Source: Bettongia penicillata ogilbyi (lineage: Eukaryota > Chordata > Mammalia > Diprotodontia > Potoroidae). Taken from it: a stretch of 64,000 nucleotides of DNA. The position numbers and the translations under genes are program-made. Positions 22,990-35,869 of the stretch are shown here, one piece after another (within the stretch, counting starts at the first letter, position 1; each line of letters starts with the position of its first letter). The stretch is from the NCBI GenBank assembly GCA_023548195.1, contig JAJHZJ010000496.1, positions 7,401,144 to 7,465,143 of the forward strand, written 5' to 3'. The notes under the pieces were generated by a model that ran no database searches, was not told the DNA's origin, and was given only the letters and a program-made list of their open reading frames with translations.

Positions 22990-25734
22990 CTGTTGAGCTT
23001 ATATGGCCCTGTGTAATTCTAGATAAATGTCCAATACCTGGCTTTTATGGATTTAGCTCTGACCCTGACTTGTAACTCCAGAGATGGACAGAAAATAGAG
23101 AAAAGAAAAGACACTTGGACATAATAGCCCCATACATACTAATATCAAAACACATTTAAACTTTAGGTTCTGTGCCATCAGCAAAATTTACACAAGGCCA
23201 CTGACTCAAATGTTTTGGTCAAAAATGCTGATCTACACAGGAGCAAAAGAGACATGTTCAAGGGCAAGAATGTATTTATAAGTCTCTTAGGTTTCAGTTG
23301 GATCAACCTAAGGGTGGCTACAGTTAATACTCGGTGTTTAAATTTTAGCTGCATTATGTAGCCATCAATTCTCTTTACAAAGAGCTGCCCCAGTCAGTTT
23401 TGCTGAACCAGCTCAACTGTTCCATATACCATCCAATGAGAGCTGATACTTACAAATGAAACAAGAACAAGAAAAAACCTACAAATGAGTATATGGGGGA
23501 TGGGGAAGGGAGAGGGTGGGAAAACTCCAAGGAGAAATTCAGACTGATTTGGTTGCTATAACAGAGCTGACTTGTCCATATTTATTAAAGATGTTTTAGT
23601 GTTTTATCCCCTGAATGAGGAACTGCAACCTGTTTTCCCCCTTTCAAAACATTTGAAGAGATCTCCTATAGACTGTTTAAATTTGGATTATCAGATTGTG
23701 ACTGTACTGGATTTATTTAATAAAAGCTTGTTGGAGTGGATGGGATTTAGGTCACTACCTTCTGCCCTCAAACACATAGCTATGTGCAAAGTTGTAAAAA
23801 GTAAATTTTGTGCCTAGGGCAAGTAGCTTTGAAAAACATGCCCAGGTATTCAACATGAAAGGTGCTCTCCAATATTACTGACTAAGTCAAGAGATGATGG
23901 GAGTATAGTCAGAGAAGGAGCATCCTTAAGGTGTAGCCCCTTCAAAGAGGAAATGTATTTTTTTGCTGATTTCTTATCTTTCTTCCTTCTAGTTGCATTT
24001 CTTCCTATTAACCTTTTCAGGGAGTATTTTGGACATTAGTATTTACTTCATTCCTTGATTCTTTCTGGTAAGAATGTTTCTAAAACTCTGAAAGGTAAGG
24101 AAATGAAATGAACCAATGAAATGTTTTACACCCAAGAGATTTTTGTAGTCCTTCCAGTGGAAGCAAAGTTGGATAAGAATAAGAAATAAAATGATATGAT
24201 CAGCTCTCTCGTAAGGACTCCAAGTACAGGAATTCATTCTGTATGACTAAAGAGACAAAATAGCTTGTGGTATAGGATAAGTAATTGGAAAAGATAAGAT
24301 TCTTGGGAAAATCAGTAGAAAAAATTACACTTGTAACAAAAATTTAGAGAACAGATATCTATGTGATTCCCTGTTTGTCTTCAAGGAATCACAATATTTT
24401 GAGGTGAGGTGATCTATTTCACCACCATAACGTGTCAGTGAGGCTAAAATTCTGTCAGCTGCTCAAAGGAAGGTTCTTTCTTCCCCTGTCACTTATAGTC
24501 ACCAAGTTCCTCAGGTTGCTGGTACTTTGTATTCTGGGTGACAATGGAAATGATTATTTATCTTTTATAAGAGTTTGCCACTAACCTCCTCCTTGAATCA
24601 CAGACCATATGGAAAATGTGTTTATCTCATTGTGGAGTTTCACAACCCAAGCAAATGATCCATTTCTATTCACATGGCTTGTTTAGAGGCATTTAGGAAG
24701 TATGTAATTAGGTTGTTTACTAGTTAGAGAAAGCACATTCTGGTTATTGCTCAAACCAGGTCTGTTGTTGTCATTGGAGAAATAGATATGTATGCTTTTT
24801 TCCTACTTGATCAAAACCACTATCGAAGTTTTTGTTGTTTTGAGATCTCAACATTCTTGTCTTTTTCTTTTTCATCATCATTTTTCCTCTAGGTCATTTC
24901 TAGCAATTAGGACTGAAAATAAATATAAAATATAAATATACCGATTCTTATCTCATGAATAAATGAATTGGCATTAACAGACTTATCCTGTAACCTTTAT
25001 GAACATGGATTATTAATGCTGCTTTTTCATTAAGTTGAACATTAATAATATTCAACATTTAATAATCACATTATACATACATGATTCTGTGTTCCATATC
25101 TGCTATTAAATCCAAAAGAAGTTGAAGAGGAGGAAATATTCTTTGTATCATCCTTTCCCTAAAACTGTCCTGATTGCAGTGCCCTCGTCCATATGAATAG
25201 TAGTCCTAACAGGGAGGATTATCTCATTGCTTTTCCTCAAGGTAACTATTCTTAGCTTAAGGGGCAGAGAGCTTCTGGTAGTTTCTTGAATAGTACACTG
25301 TGTTATTGAAGTATGCAGTCAATTTTACGTGAGAATTATTGACAGTAAAACTTTAAAAAGAGAAACTAGAGGAATGAAATTATTGATAACATTTCCAAAT
25401 ATGAAATAGACTTAATATTTCTGTTTTATTCATTGAACTAAAAATACAATGTAAAGGAGTAGAAGATGTTCACAAATAATATTCAGTAAAAAGATTAAAT
25501 ACATTTTAATGCTTTTTTGTCCTTTATTTGAGATTTTACATACTCTTTGCCGCCACCCTTACATACTAAAGTAGTTTTCTCTGAACATATCACTTTATGA
25601 GATGTGAATTACCTTAGCTTATTCTAAATGGCTATTTATCTGTACATCATTCCCTCAACTATCAGAAGATTCTGATAGTATCCACATCAGAATGTCTCTT
25701 GCTGTCATCTTTCTTTTAAGAGAATACCCTTGAA
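22990..25734. other. 2.7 kb without genes; unique and AT-rich
   Basis: No repeat of confident identity. 24400-24890 has enhancer-like unique sequence (for example AGTATGTAATTAGGTTG). The 81-codon ORF at 23572-23817 lacks splice signals in phase and motifs. Confidence 0.4.
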
Positions 25735-27175
25735 TAAAGAATGAAAAAATAGAAGAAAATGTGAAACATCTCGTAAGAAAAACCACTGATCTGGAGAAGA
25801 AATCAAGAAGAGAAAACATAAAAATAATCAGACTATCTGAAAGCTATGATCAAAAAAAGAATCTTGATATAATAATACAAGAAATAATTTAAAAACTTGT
25901 CCTGAAGTATTAAAACAAGAGGCAAAAGTAGAAATAGAAAAAACATCTATCTCTCACCCTTTGAAAGAGATCTTATGAGGAAAACCAATAGGAATATTAT
26001 AGTCATATTCTGAAATTACCAGCTCATGAATAAAATATGACAAGCAACAAGAAAAAAAAAACAATAATATGGTGGTGCCACAATTAGAATCACACAAGAC
26101 CTAGCAGCAGTGACACTAAAAGACCACAGGTCTTGGAACACTATATATCAAAGAGCAAGAGAATTGGGGTTGTAGCCGAAGATATCATAATAGCAAAATT
26201 AAGCATATTTCTGAATGGAAAAAAAAGTGAACATTTAATAAACTGTCAGACTTTTTAGACTTTTTTTTTTTAATGGAACTTGATAGAAGATCTGGCACAC
26301 CAGAGCCAAGAGAAATATATGGTACATTCCAAAAACTATCTGCAAGGGACTCAATAAAGATAGACTGTTTACATCTTATGTATGTAAAATTTAAAACATA
26401 TTTCTATGATTGTTATTAGTAATTAGGTAGTCATAAGATAAATTGAGGTAGACCTGAGTATGATATGACTTTAAAAATTAAAACAATTTAGGAACAGCTA
26501 AAAAGAGTAATTATTTTATGCAAATGAGGTGCTAGCAGAAGGATTGATATAGAGGAATTAGATGGAGGAGGAGTAGTTCTGGAAACCTACTTTCATTGGG
26601 AATGGATTCAAAAGTGAAATATACACACACACGTACATATGTGTGTATATGTATATACATATGCATGTATGTGTGTATAAAAGTCTTGTAAAATCAGAAA
26701 GAAATAAAATGCTAAGGGGATAGGTAGCAGAAGGGGATAATAGTGAAAGTGGAATATAGAGTGATGTTTTGATTTATGGGAATAAGTGGTCAAATGAGAG
26801 ATCCTGGAGGGGAGGGGCAGTGTAAGTTAAGTAATAGGAGGGCAAGGTAGCATTTCAAAGTAAAGTAGAAAAGTTAGGAGGAATAGGAAATAAAAGATAC
26901 ACACGAACATTAAAAACAAAGATCAAAGGTAGAATTTGTTAGGGAAAGTGTGTGTCTATATCTAAATATATATGTGCTTAATTGTAGCCTGGAAGGAGTG
27001 GGGAAAGGATCGAAGTAAAAAGTGCACAGAAGAGAATAAAAGAAAACTAACAAGGAAGCAAAGAAAAGATAGACAGTTCTTAACACAATGAGTAGTATTT
27101 ATTATGTAGACTTTCTTAAAATGGAAATTTATTGCTATATATTTTGAATTTTCTCTTATTCTGTTGTGCATGTGA
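25735..27175 (+). mobile_element. HAL1-like element, copy 3, old
   Basis: 25741-26260 aligns to the ORF1 RRM and C-terminal region of the 43.8 kb element: AAATGTGAAACATCTCGTAAG, TAATCAGACTATCTGAAAGC and CACACAAGACCTAGCAGCAG. It then passes directly into purine-rich 3' sequence with ATACACACAC-type repeats, as in the other two copies, with no ORF2 in between. The 5' UTR and ORF1 start are missing. An internal TG/TA microsatellite lies at 26621-26680. Confidence 0.7.
25741..26260 (+). pseudogene. L1/HAL1 ORF1 remnant
   Basis: Recognisable only by nucleotide and patchy protein similarity to ORF1; many stops and frameshifts. Non-functional. Confidence 0.75.
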
Positions 27176-27270
27176 CATGCTAATTTTTCCTTTTCTTATT
27201 TTGTATTTAACATTCAATATTTAGGTGTTTAATGTTTCTTTTTCTTTTCTTATTGTATATTTAAGTTACA

Positions 27271-27396
<126 letters not shown>

Positions 27397-27834
27397 AACA
27401 CCCCTGGAATTTAGATTACCAACCTGGAGTTGCTACTGGATAGGTCAGAAAATTAGGTTCCTAATGAAATGTCTAGACTACTTTTCCTTCTTTGATGTTC
27501 CTTTCCTTCTACTGAATGTATTCATCTCAAGACATTTAAGGGAGTTCTCAAAAAAAAAAAAACCTTTCATCCTTTTGATTTCCAACTTTAATACTCTGGT
27601 ATGTCATCAAAAGGCCTCTTAGTAAAAATTTAAGATAATTACAGTCTCCTTGAATTATGCTAATAAACCATTTGCTTTTCATTATTTCCTATAGGGCTTC
27701 TTTTGAGGAATTTTCTGTTAGCTTTATGAAAAATTTTGAAAAAATTTCATTACTAATTTTTATCATAGAAATTTGACTAATAATGGTTATTCAAATATTC
27801 AAATTTATAACTAAAAAAAGAATTCTTCAGCAGG

Positions 27835-27932
27835 GATCTATTAAAGCACTTACTAGATTCAAGGGACTATGCTAGGTATGAAGGAGAGAGAAATAGAGAG
27901 GGGGTAGAGGAAGAAAAAGAGGGGGAAAGGAG

Positions 27933-27964
<32 letters not shown>

Positions 27965-28050
27965 CAGAGAGAGAGAATTGAAGCAGTGCCTGTTTTCAAG
28001 AAGCTTATATTCTGTTGAAAGGAGAGTACACAAATGCAGAAAAGTGAAAA
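27835..28050 (+). mobile_element. SINE-like AAGCACTTACTATGTGCC-type repeat with internal GA array
   Basis: TTAAAGCACTTACTAGATTC and GACTATGCTAGGTATG, a GA-rich insertion at 27880-27976, then TTCAAGAAGCTTATATTCTG. The microsatellite has grown inside the SINE-like repeat. Confidence 0.65.
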
Positions 28051-28249
28051 AACCAAAGAAATGAAAATAACTTGGAGGAGGGGAGAATATTATTATCTTG
28101 GAATAAGGTAAGGAAATCAGGAAAAGTCTCAGTACTTATGATACTTAATGGATTTGTGACCTTAGGCAAGTTATAGGATCATAGATTTAGACCTGAAAGG
28201 GACCTCTAGGGCCACGTAGCCTTACCTACTCATTGGATTACTGTTGTTA

Positions 28250-28540
28250 TTTTTGCTAATAACAAGAAAAATAAAAACAGCACTAGCACTTATGTGATGC
28301 TTCCAGGTTTTCAAAGCCCTTTCCATGTGTATCTCACTTGATCTTCACAAAAGCTCCCAATTTAGGTAAGTGCTATTATGATCTAAATTTTACAGATGAG
28401 CAAACCCAAAGCTGAGAATGATTAAGTGTTTTGCCCTGGGTCATGTAGTTAATAAGTATCTGAGGCAGGATTTGAACTCAACTGCACTGACTCAACATCC
28501 AGTGCTTAATTCAAAGTTCTGCCTAATTGCACTATTTTAT
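28250..28540 (+). mobile_element. MIR3/MAR1-type SINE
   Basis: TCAAAGCCCTTTCCATGTGT, ATTTTACAGATGAGCAAAC, TAATAAGTATCTGAGGCAGG and ATTTGAACTCAACTGC. Confidence 0.8.
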
Positions 28541-28639
28541 AAATGAAGTGAAAAAAAAAATGAAGATAAATAGTTCACTCAAAGTCAAAGCAGTTAACAT
28601 GAGTATCTATTTGAAGCCAGGTTCTCTGACTCTAGAGCC

Positions 28640-28935
28640 TATTCTACTGCACCATCTATACTAAGCCTCAGTTTCTCACCTTTAAAATTGAGAAAATAAA
28701 ATCTATAGTAACTACCACTCAGGGTTCTTGTATAATCCAAATGTTATTATGTATGGATGTTGGCTTGCACCAAATAAATGATGTAGCACTTTACAATTAG
28801 TACTTTGCACAAATGATCTCATCAGAAATTCAAAATAACTCTCCAAAATAAGGTGGACTTGTATTACTGTGACCATTTTACATAAGAGGAAACCAAGAAT
28901 CAGAGAAGATGTAGCCTCCACTATGGTTTTGACAC
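28640..28935 (+). mobile_element. MIR and MIR3-type SINE fragments
   Basis: AGCCTCAGTTTCTCACCTTT at 28664 (MIR), then ACTTTACAATTAGTACTTTG and CCATTTTACATAAGAGGAAACC (MIR3-like). Confidence 0.65.
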
Positions 28936-28989
28936 TTTTTGATGTCCAAGGAAGAATTTAATGACCCCAATGACAAGTCAGACATATTG

Positions 28990-29815
28990 TCCACTAAACC
29001 ACAAATCGTATTCTCTCATTACCTTCTCTGACTGTTTATAATTTAGGAATAAATTTGTTATTGAAATTTAATTTAACCTTTAAGATTAGGTCTAAGATAA
29101 AAGAACCAAGGGAAGAAAAGAAAAGGGCATATCTCCATCTGCTTGGAGATATTCAATGTTATTTTGCTTCTTGTATTGATGGACATGGTTGAATTATATG
29201 TTCTTTGAGGACAGGAACTATTTTCCTTTCTGACTCTATTTCTCCTTAGTACATGCTTTTAAACTGAATTAGGGGCATGCACCAACCCTTCCCATAAGTT
29301 GGTCATATATGGATTTCAAATAAATATGTCCCAAATGTTTGTAGCACAAAATGCTCAAGATGTCTTGTTCCTTAGGTGCCAAGGTGAGTAGAGTGGTGAG
29401 GGCTCTAACCAGTTAAGAGCAGGATAGGACTAGATAATTACAAAGAAATTAGTTTGGATCCCATTGATTCCTCTTCTCTGTACTTTCCCCCTCCCCGTAT
29501 GTCAGAATCTCCCACCTTTCAAAGGTTATATATAATAATAAAAGAGAGACAATTCAGTCCAAACATCTTTCTCTATATTTTTGCCCTGAGTTCATTAGTG
29601 TTTAAACTTTTGTACTTAGAGGTGAAATGATGCAATAACTAAAGACATTATTCTTTTCTGCCAAAAAAGATTCTACCTGAAGCTCAGTAGGAAGATTTCC
29701 TAGAATTTACCAACAATAGCAATAATGCATTGTTACTTAAAAAAATCAGAATATGATTCTATTGGTGTGGGGTACTTCCCATGAGGAAGCTCCTTATAAT
29801 CATTCAACTTGTCAG
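28990..29815. other. Unassigned; weak L2 end
   Basis: 29190-29260 (TGTTCTTTGAGGACAGGAAC) resembles the L2 3' UTR. Otherwise nothing seen. Confidence 0.4.
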
Positions 29816-29819
29816 GTGC

Positions 29820-29965
29820 CAATCTGAAACTTATGATGGTAAAGAGATGTTTGGTGACACTGAGCAGTTGAATAATTTGCTATTGGTCTACAGGTATGTG
29901 TCAGAGGTATGACTTGAGCCTAGGTCTTCTTCCTTCCAAAGCTATATCTCTATTCACTATGCCAC
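29820..29965 (+). mobile_element. MAR1-type SINE 3' part
   Basis: TATGACTTGAGCCTAGGTCTTC and TCTATTCACTATGCCAC. Confidence 0.6.
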
Positions 29966-30230
29966 ACGCCCTCCCCCCCGCTTTTGGGGGACATAATAGT
30001 ACATACTCTAATGCTTATTTGGATATTGAAAAGGAGTGGGTGGGGAGTGGTGACAGTGGAACAGAAATGGTATTGGGGTTTATCTTGTCTCCTGCCAATC
30101 ATCTCATTTGACTAATTCAAACCTAATTGTATCGCTCTACTAGTTAATATGTGTGCCTTTTGAAGAAAAAACACTTAAAAAGACTTTGTTTAAATATTGA
30201 GAAATAAATCCTTCATAAAACAGTTAAATG

Positions 30231-30248
30231 TTCTGTGTTTCTCTTCAG
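30231..30248 (+). other. Splice acceptor of the candidate terminal exon
   Basis: A pyrimidine-rich tract TTCTGTGTTTCTCTTCAG ends at 30248 in the obligatory AG, directly before the open frame, which shows no other recognisable start signal. Confidence 0.6.
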
Positions 30249-30447
30249 AAACATTCTATACAGACTGGATGAGAAGACCCACCAGTTTTCTATACTCCAT
30301 GAAGCTTGGGAACAGGAAAAGTTTCATCTATCAAATGAGACCCTTCAAGCAGCGCTGTCCAAGGTTCTGAACAGCATCAATTCAGCTCAGGTTTACTTCA
30401 AAGCAGGACTTGATGTGTTTGAGAGTGGCTTGTTGGGAAAGAACTGA
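30249..30447 (+). CDS. Candidate 3'-terminal coding exon of an unrecognised host gene
   Basis: The open frame begins at a strong acceptor in phase 2 (first base completes a codon begun in an upstream exon), encodes 65 full codons and ends in TGA at 30445-30447. The peptide starts NILYRLDEKTHQFSILHEAW and ends DVFESGLLGKN. It is charged, looks alpha-helical, contains no low complexity, and is unlike any transposon protein I know. Its amino-acid balance and GC content differ from the AT-rich surroundings, as expected of real coding sequence. What follows looks like a mammalian 3' UTR with AATAAA. I cannot name the protein; upstream exons were not identified and may lie left of the window or be too short to see. 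A chance ORF or an exon of a decayed gene remains possible. Confidence 0.6.
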
Positions 30448-31450
30448 GAAAATTCTCAGCATTAAAAAAAAAAAAACTGTTTACAATTCAACAAGCAAAA
30501 TCTGCCTGACCAGAATTTCTGTGAGGTTGAAGGCTTTTTTTCCAATAGGTTTTCAACTGTTGTCTAAAAGTACTATTATGTATTTAAAAATGTACATGAA
30601 AAAAGAGCCTTTTGCACATTTAATATTTTTCATATGTCTACATTTTGAAATGTGTAAGAGCAAGTTATAGGATTAACCCTTAAGATTTATCTTTTAGAAA
30701 GAAATCTGCTGTATTTTTATATATGTATTGGGGAAAAGAACCTATTATTTTGGGGAATGAAGCCCAAAAAGTTTTGGACAATCTTTGCTCCTGTGGATGA
30801 AACACATGGGAATGTTATTTATCTCCTACATGTAAGCACTATTAATGACCCAGTTTCTAAAATAGAAATGGAGAATTGATAAAGTTGCAGTTTAATTACA
30901 ATGGTAAGTGTTTTATATGGAGAATTCAGTTGTTTTGACTGAGTGACCAGTTGACCAAAAACTCATTTGAATGTTTCTGTTTGTGAAATGAAGTGCCTGA
31001 TCTTAACACAACTAGATGTAGTAATACACTGGTTACAAAACTATAGTTTTCAAGTGTTACCAATCAAAGAGCCATAAGCAGTCCAGGAAAACTCAAGGTA
31101 TATCTGCACAGAACAATTTCAATGCAAATTTTCCCTAATGAGATATGTAGTAACTAGTTTGGAACCTCCTCATTTGTCTCAGTTGAGTTTGTAAGAATGT
31201 AAGAAAAGGTACAAATCTCTGAGACAGAAGAACATATGGGGATCCTGGATGAAACCACTGCAACCTTAAAATGGGGCTCTCTTAAAATGGACTGCCCACT
31301 TATTACTCTTCTTATTTGTAGCTTGAACAACCTTGTTGTGAGGCATTTTCCCCAAGAACAAGTCAGAAGCATTTTTATAGAAATGAAGACCAAGTTTCTC
31401 TTAGAAAACATAAATATTTTAGAAAGAATAAAGTTACTTCCTCCATCACT
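30448..31450 (+). other. Candidate 3' UTR of the terminal exon
   Basis: About 1 kb of unique, AT-rich, repeat-free sequence between the TGA and a canonical AATAAA. The minus and plus ORFs at 31154-31511 lie in its distal part and have no motifs. Confidence 0.5.
31427..31432 (+). promoter_or_regulatory. Polyadenylation signal AATAAA
   Basis: First canonical hexamer after the stop codon at 30447. A T/G-containing region (TGATTGTTCTG) follows some 50 bases later. Cleavage would fall near 31445-31460. Confidence 0.45.
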
Positions 31451-31454
31451 GAAG

Positions 31455-32200
31455 AAAAACAAGTCTTTGAGAATGAATATGATTGTTCTGACCCAGTGGA
31501 AATTTTATTAATGTTTAATGAAGGAAATCTTGGTAGTGGCTCTTCCATCCCCATCTGACCTCCTTAGTGGTAGCATTAGGTGCTGATGACTCCAAACATG
31601 ACTCTGGACAGGAAAATATAATTTAGGGTGCAGTGGTTCTGGTACTAACTCAATGTGGCAAATGAATTGGTTTTATAGTTAGGGTTTATCTTTCCTCTCC
31701 CATCCTCTTAGAGCAATGTCCACTTTAGACTATTGTAGGAAAAGTAGTTTTATAGATTGATCTGGCTATAAATGAACATAATAGCTCCTAAATCTACTAT
31801 CCTCCATAATCTCCTATCAGGTAACATTTTAAACCTCTACAGTATTCTCTAAGTCTATTTGAAAATTGTATTTCTGATAGCAGATATATTGATTCCATTT
31901 GGAAATCCTATTTTCATGTCAATTTCTTATGCCTAATGAAACACCCTTGTTTCACATGTCACTTTATATCAGATATCCAACTCTCAGATTTCCTAGTCTA
32001 GCATTGGTTGAGATCATGTTCTTGGACTTTCTATTCTTAAGTTTTTATTTTTCCATTATTTTTAGATTTTAAAAAACTTTACCAGGAGATAAAGCTTAGT
32101 CTCAACCACAGTCAAAAGTGTAAAGAAAGGTTAATCAGTTGGTTGAATGCTGTGGATCAAGATGTCATTTCCATAAGTAGTCTTTATATCATAGAAAAAA
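31455..32200. other. Unassigned sequence
   Basis: No gene or confident repeat seen. Confidence 0.4.
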
Positions 32201-32204
32201 ACAA

Positions 32205-32330
32205 ATTTCAACAAACATTTATTAAAAGCCTACTTTGTGCAAAGACATTTGGAATGTAGACAAAAATGGAATAATTCCTATCTTTAAGGAGCTTAGAGTC
32301 TACTGGGGAAATACAGAATTTGAGGCAGTT
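32205..32330 (+). mobile_element. SINE-like AAGCACTTACTATGTGCC-type repeat
   Basis: ACATTTATTAAAAGCCTACTTTGTGC and AAGGAGCTTAGAGTCTACTG. Confidence 0.65.
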
Positions 32331-32334
32331 AGCT

Positions 32335-33125
32335 GAATAATTCAGTCCTGAAAGGGCAATTACAATGTGAATTATCCCAGTGGATCCACTTTATTTTAAG
32401 AATCACTTCCTCCCTGCAAAAGTTTTTCTAAAAGTGTTCCTTTTGAAATGTGTGTTTCTGCCATATTGGAGGAGTTTTCCATAGGGAAGACCTGGAGTCT
32501 TGCCAAGTCTGTCTCCCTCCTTATATCATCTTCTGTTCTTTCTCTTGTTTTTCCAAGATAAACATTACAGCACAAGGGGAGACACAAACTCAGGACACCT
32601 GGGGCCAAAAAGTGTAGAACATTTTGGAAACATTCTCTTTGTGCAGGTATTTCTTAAATATTTAATCAGGTTTCAGGGCAAACCTTCCTAGTCTTTCTAT
32701 AGGGAAGCAGTTTTTTGTTTGTTTTGTTTTCATTTTGAAAATCTCTCCCACTCTGGACTTATCTCTAAATAATGTATTTCCTTTAAAGCATCACCAGTAG
32801 AAATCATATACTTTTTAAAAATAAGGGTCACTTACTCCTCTAAATCAAATGAGGCACAAACAGAATAATCTGAAGATAGCCTGTATTAGTCTTCAAAATT
32901 TTATGGTGTTCAGTATTTGAATGTGGGCTGTTAATTATGAATGATGAGAGTGATTTTTATTGGTCCATTTAAGAGAATTCATGAAGAAACTTAACTGTGA
33001 TTAAACCAGATGCCAAACTGTTATATGAAATCTACAATAGATCTTTCTTTAAGTATAGCAAACCTCCTAACCAGCAGTGTTATTGCCATGCCTTGCTCAG
33101 GGGTCTACCAATTTGATTTTATTTG
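32335..33125. other. Unique sequence, no gene seen
   Basis: Overlapping ORFs on both strands at 32396-32691 lack splice context or motifs. Confidence 0.35.

Positions 33126-33126
<1 letters not shown>

Positions 33127-33157
<31 letters not shown>
33127..33157. repeat. (TG)n microsatellite
   Basis: About 15 TG units. Confidence 0.95.
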
Positions 33158-33158
<1 letters not shown>

Positions 33159-33439
33159 CTACAGAAACAAGAGGACTGATAACTTGGGCCCATTAAGAAA
33201 ATTACAGGAATTGGGTTTTTCTCCATTGACTGGGAATGACTCTTATAGCCTCTCAAAAATATGAGTTTCTTCTCTTCCCCTTAGCTCTGATATAGGGTGA
33301 GCTCTAATTCCACCAATTCAGCCACATGAAGACATTACAAAGTGACAGAGCTGGTAGATGACATTACCTAGGACTTTGTAAGGTAGATTTTCTAGGTTTC
33401 TATACCTGTGCATTGAGTTAGCAATTCTAGATCTACAAG

Positions 33440-33599
33440 GAATTGCAATAATTTCTACTCCAATCCTCTTTCTTTAAGTAAAATGTAATCCTATTTTTAA
33501 AGATAGGATAACTGAGGCCACAGAGATGGATTTATTCAGTCATAAACTTAGTGGTGAAGTCTAGAGTTCAGATCTCCTGCTTCTCATTGTACTCTTCCT
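33440..33599 (+). mobile_element. MIR/MAR1-type SINE fragment
   Basis: AAGATAGGATAACTGAGGCC and AGAGTTCAGATCTCCTGCTT. Confidence 0.55.
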
Positions 33600-33831
33600 G
33601 CCAGAGGAGCAAAGGACATCCCTCCCATGGAGTTCTTCACCTTTTTGCATTCAGTCATTCCACAACTGCTGAGCACAGCTGGGCTGCTCCTTCAGATGGT
33701 GGCAAGCTCTTTGTCTGTCTTTAGCCAAGCACTAACACAGCTACCTCCAGAGAATTCAGATGAGGTCAATGTAAAAGATGTATGCTAAGGAGGGCACATG
33801 ACTACTACACTACCAACTGGGAAGGAGAAAA
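33600..33831 (+). repeat. Direct repeat of unknown family, copy A
   Basis: Aligns with 35262-35490 in the same orientation at roughly 85 percent identity by eye; shared exact runs include TTCAGATGGTGGCAAGCTCT and AAAAGATGTATGCTAA. Matches no repeat family I recognise. Confidence 0.85.
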
Positions 33832-33834
33832 TTG

Positions 33835-34162
33835 AGCTAAGGACTTTCATGTTAGAGCAAGTTGGCTCAATATTATCATGACCATCTAAATTACTTCTGT
33901 TTCACATCTTCATGCATGCATTATTTAGTGACATGGGTTACATTGCTAGAATATCAAACAGGGCTCAAGGTTTTGGAGCTGATATTCTCAATGGTAACAC
34001 ACTGTTTTGAAAAGAATAATGGCCATAGTTGGTCAAGGATTAGTCCAATCTCTCCAATGTGGTCAGTACCGAAAGTGATCAAAAAGCAAAGAAAAGAGGT
34101 AGCTCCTGTATGCCTGGTATGTGATTAGTAACAGATAGATAATGAATTATCAGCTTCATCCT

Positions 34163-34199
<37 letters not shown>

Positions 34200-35260
34200 G
34201 AGCAACTCATAGATGTAAATGCAAGTAATAACTACTCAATGACACAAATTTACAAAGAATAGGATGAATACAATGAAGGAAGAAGTCCCAAAACATTCCC
34301 CACACAATGCCCACTGACCCTCAGACACATAAGTATGGTGACCTTAAAGTTTCTGATGGAATGTTAAAAAAGATATTTTCAAACCCAATATTCACATGCT
34401 CCTGCAGATCTGTATTCTCCTTAATGTGGTATTTCCCTTTAATGATGCAGACCACAACCCACTCATGCCTAGCCATCCTCTGCAGCTCTGGTTCATGCCT
34501 TCCCATTAGTTCACTATTAGCGGTACACTCAATGTGCCAAAGGCATTTGTCTTTTTGCAAAGTTACCAAGGGGTGTTCAAGAATAGTCCATCAATTACCT
34601 CCTGTTCTTATTGTGTGACCAGTCTACCTTCTTTTTTGCTCATACATTTTTGATGCTATCTCCATAGTTCCCTATTTGTGATAACCCCCATGTGCCTTTC
34701 CAATGTCCCTTGAATGATACTCATTTTCATTTCTCTAGAGTCAATCTTGCTCCATTACTCTTGGAATTATGAATTGCAGTTTTACAGCATTCTAGTTTTT
34801 CAAAGCCCTAGAAAGTCACAAACATTTTGATTCCCTTTAATGTTAAAAATAAGTTTATGTCTGTGTTGTTGTTGCTTAAGAAGGGGAGCTTTTACACTGA
34901 CCATTTCATTGGAGGATAGGCCTGGAGGGGCAAAGACTGGATTTAAACCTATCACAATTACTATTTAGGACAGATTGTAACCAGACCAATAGTGACTGTG
35001 TTCAATTCATGTGCTTTAGTAAAAATTATTTTCAACAAAAAGATGTCTTCAAATAAGGTCCTTTAGATCCAAACCAAAAATTTTTTCTTAAAATTCCATT
35101 CTACTCTGAATTACTTTAGAGATTAAACTTCTTCCTCATTTTACAATATTATATTCTGACATGCCACAGTATAATTCTTTACTTCTGGGCTTTGAGATCT
35201 ATAATATCATCAGGGTGGGGTAAAATCACCCACCTCTGGTCTTCTCATAGTATTCTACCT
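33835..35260. other. Unassigned spacer between the direct repeats
   Basis: Contains the ACAT/CA microsatellite and open frames on both strands at 34307-34618 and 34321-34569, without splice signals or known motifs. Confidence 0.35.
34162..34199. repeat. (ACAT)n(AC)n microsatellite
   Basis: Four ACAT units followed by about nine AC units. Confidence 0.93.
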
Positions 35261-35261
35261 C

Positions 35262-35490
35262 CCAGAGGAGCAAAGGATATTCCTTCCATAGAGTTCTTTA
35301 CCTTTGTGTAGTCAGACATTCCACAGCTGCTAAGCACAGCTGGGCTGCTGCTTCAGATGGTGGCAAGCTCTTTGTCTTTAGCCAGGCACAAACATAGCTA
35401 CATGCAGGGAATTCAGATGAGGTGCACGCAAAAGATGTATGCTAAAGAGGGCACATTACTATTGCCCTACCAACTGGGAAGTGGAAAAGA
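35262..35490 (+). repeat. Direct repeat of unknown family, copy B
   Basis: Partner of 33600-33831, shifted by about 1.66 kb. It lacks a 4-bp TCTG unit present in copy A. Both copies could be members of an unlisted interspersed family or the product of a local duplication. Confidence 0.85.
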
Positions 35491-35869
35491 CCAAAGGTCT
35501 TGCTTAATAGGCAGTCCTCATGAGCTGTGATAGAAAACAAAATTAGCTTCTGGTGCCCAGTCTTCTGGAGAGAAGGAGGCACTGTCCTTAGTTAGCTAGA
35601 CTGGGTGCTAGATGAGAGAGAGATCAGGATTTGAAGCCCTACCAGTGTGGTACCACGAGCCAGAGCTTCTGTTCCAAGGGCATTGTCTTTAAGAATGCAG
35701 GGTCACCTCAATGGCACTGGACCTGGGTTTTAGACTAGCCATAAATGTCATACTATGGTCTATTTAAAATTGCTTCAGTCACACTTTCAACTAACAAGAA
35801 AAAAAAGTAGATTTGAAATGACTATCACATGAAATATGGTAAGAGAGAGTAAAACTTTGCTTTGGCTAT

